Assembly (NCBI GenBank): GCA_021639925.1
Contig: JAJXEL010000046.1
Span: forward strand, 661 to 14,063
Source of the DNA: Alphaproteobacteria bacterium
GTDB lineage: Bacteria > Pseudomonadota > Alphaproteobacteria > CAAGCB01 > CAG-977
Length of the DNA: 13,403 nt
Direction: 5' to 3'
Of the stretch, positions 11,912-13,403 are shown piece after piece (the stretch's first letter is position 1; the number at the start of each line of letters is the position of its first letter). The translations under genes and the position numbers were made by a program. Under the pieces are notes generated by a model. It was not told the DNA's origin. It saw only the letters and a list, made by a program, of their open reading frames with translations, and made no database searches.

Positions 11912-13369
11912 TTAGTAACTCGGCTTGCAAGAACCTTCCCATGAACTGTAATAAGTGCCGCTGGTATAGGTTCCCGATTTTTTCGAGTTGTCGCAGAATT
12001 TAACCGTACCTCCGATATTCAGTTCATTCCCTGTCAACTTCTGGTGCTGATATCCGGGAGAGGCGTTCCAGTTTTTAGTTCCGTATACCTGAGCGTTTCC
12101 GTAAATGGATACAGTCCCGTCTATATAAATTTGAGATGTGGATTTGATTTTTGCCGAGTCATATACTTTGACGTTCCCCCATAAACGAACATCTTGTCCG
12201 TAAATGCGAGCGTTGCCATAGACTTGAACGTTTTCATGAATTTCACAACCGGTAACAATCGCGTTGCCGTATAACTTCCCTCCAGACATCAAGCAACCGT
12301 TTTGTTGTGCGTTCCCGTAAATTTGAGCATGAGAACTTGTTGATCCGGCAGAAACGGTCGCGGAACCGAAAACTTCTGCATTGGAAACGGATCCGCCGGT
12401 TATCTTGGCATTTTCATAGATATATGCCCCATATGACACGCTACCTCCTGACACGACGGCTTGATCTGTTACCCAAGCTCCCGAAACTTTACCATCCCCA
12501 TAGACTTTGGCAGTTCCTCCGACCCAACCTTTATCAGATTTTGATGTACTCAAGTTGGATTCTTTTTCGATATAACCACCCAAATCTCCCTTTTTGACGG
12601 AAAGCGAAACGCTATCATATTTAAAAGCAATATCTTGCATTGCTTTAATTCGATACAATGTTTTACCCGCATAAGAAATACTTTGATCATACATCATGAT
12701 GTACTTCTTATTTGATGTGCATTCGCAGTTGCTGATCGTCCAATCGGATTCTTTTCCGCCAAATTCTTCAACACACATGTCTGTCGTCGGGCATAATAAT
12801 TTGCATGTACCGTCGGATTGTAATTCACTGGTGCTGTCACATTGTAAACATTTGCCTGTTGTATAATCACAGTCCTCGCAATATTCGGAACATTCTTTTT
12901 TAACATAACAAATGTTGTTTTTTAAAATGTAATCTTGTTGACAAGACAGACATGTTGATCCATTTGAACAGCTGGTGCATTTATCATTTATGTCTGTACA
13001 GGGCAAACATTGGATACCGCTTTTGTAATATCCGGTTTTACAGATAAAGCTAACTCCGTCATTACATGTCGCGTTTGCCGGACAGGACAGACATTTGTTG
13101 TTGTAAATAAATTTTCCTGCGGGGCAGCGCGAACAGATACCATTGTTTCTGTCGCAAAATCCGCTAACGCAATCCGGATCGCAGTTTTTCAATAATTCGG
13201 TATTTGCGTTTAGTGTGTTCATATTATTGAAAGAAGAAGTTTTTCCTCGACCGATCTTTACTGCTTTTGCAACGACAAAAGATCCCTGTTCATTTAAAAG
13301 AGTTTGACACAGACCTGTTAACGGTGGAACCGTAATCAAAACTCCGATTAAAAAGAATAATTTTTTCAT
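11912..13369 (-). CDS. Secreted Cys-rich protein fused to YdcK-like repeat (beta-helix) domain
   Basis: The 485-residue product has an N-terminal signal segment (about residues 1-22). Residues 63-217 hold 26 cysteines in CxxC and CPxG-type spacings (CPAGKFIYNNKCLSCPANATC, CKTGYYKSGIQCLPC), resembling EGF/furin-like or protist surface-protein cysteine modules. From about 238 the segment LYRIKAMQDI...VKKGDLGGYIEKESNLS introduces a repeat domain like that of YdcK-type proteins. It has about 12-20 imperfect hexapeptide-like units (AKVYGDGKVSG, AEVFGSATVS, VQVYGNARIYG, VSIYGNAQVYG) that should form a left-handed or similar beta-helix. The tail has two more cysteines (459 and 481). A perfect AGGAGG lies 6 bases before ATG 13369. 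Base composition is lower in GC than the neighbouring housekeeping genes. Function is unknown; surface display or extracellular binding is inferred. Confidence 0.8.
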   Translation of the reverse strand: MKKLFFLIGVLITVPPLTGLCQTLLNEQGSFVVAKAVKIGRGKTSSFNNMNTLNANTELLKNCDPDCVSGFCDRNNGICSRCPAGKFIYNNKCLSCPANATCNDGVSFICKTGYYKSGIQCLPCTDINDKCTSCSNGSTCLSCQQDYILKNNICYVKKECSEYCEDCDYTTGKCLQCDSTSELQSDGTCKLLCPTTDMCVEEFGGKESDWTISNCECTSNKKYIMMYDQSISYAGKTLYRIKAMQDIAFKYDSVSLSVKKGDLGGYIEKESNLSTSKSDKGWVGGTAKVYGDGKVSGAWVTDQAVVSGGSVSYGAYIYENAKITGGSVSNAEVFGSATVSAGSTSSHAQIYGNAQQNGCLMSGGKLYGNAIVTGCEIHENVQVYGNARIYGQDVRLWGNVKVYDSAKIKSTSQIYIDGTVSIYGNAQVYGTKNWNASPGYQHQKLTGNELNIGGTVKFCDNSKKSGTYTSGTYYSSWEGSCKPSY

Positions 13370-13403
13370 GGTGTCCTCCTTATGTTTAGAGTTTATCCTT
13401 TAT

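Noticed and set aside
13307..13369. Lipobox at C21 of the Cys-rich protein
   Set aside because: The residues before the cysteine (LTGL) do not match the lipobox, which needs Gly, Ala or Ser at -1; an ordinary signal peptide is more likely.

Overview
The window looks like chromosomal DNA from an alphaproteobacterium of moderate GC content, plausibly an uncultured host- or gut-associated lineage. The evidence is the yqeY-dnaG-rpoD order, a DUF2155 protein directly behind two MlaD-type proteins (DUF2155 is mainly an alphaproteobacterial family), and cell-envelope genes typical of a Gram-negative. The lineage call is inference from gene content and order; no search was run.

Layout. (1) Positions 3-1180 hold the 3' end of a class-V aminotransferase (cysteine desulfurase-like) translationally coupled to yqeC. 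This pairing is known from maturation clusters of selenium-dependent molybdenum hydroxylases. (2) A class I SAM methyltransferase (1177-1947, minus) is divergent from an Mrp/NBP35-type Fe-S carrier ATPase (2062-2886, plus), which has its own promoter and a bidirectional terminator shared with a small outer-membrane beta-barrel gene (2939-3559, minus). (3) Positions 3560-4714 contain no convincing protein gene but are full of structure. There is a roughly 200-nt candidate structured RNA on the minus strand with a good promoter, a long closing stem, three hairpins, a possible pseudoknot and an intrinsic terminator. Next come two tandem copies (period 238 bp, 2 mismatches in 229) of a palindrome-rich repeat whose ends are pieces of the neighbouring tRNA gene. 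Then come a CAU-anticodon tRNA (probably Ile2) and a decayed copy of the repeat core. (4) A minus-strand core operon encodes yqeY, dnaG and rpoD (9206 down to 4715). RpoD carries a strikingly acidic 64-residue insert, and rpoD also has its own promoter with a perfect -35 box. (5) A divergent plus-strand operon encodes greA, two tandem single-pass MlaD/MCE proteins and a secreted DUF2155 protein with a long acidic tail (9412-11850). (6) A minus-strand gene (11912-13369) encodes a secreted protein joining a 26-cysteine module to a YdcK-like repeat (beta-helix) domain.

How they work together. yqeY-dnaG-rpoD and greA serve replication priming and transcription. The MlaD pair, the DUF2155 protein, the beta-barrel and the Cys-rich/repeat protein belong to the envelope. 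The aminotransferase, YqeC and Mrp all concern sulfur, selenium or Fe-S chemistry and look as if they could have been acquired together from Clostridia-like donors (inference).

The best candidates for something undescribed are the pseudoknotted RNA upstream of the outer-membrane gene and the tRNA-derived tandem repeat next to it.
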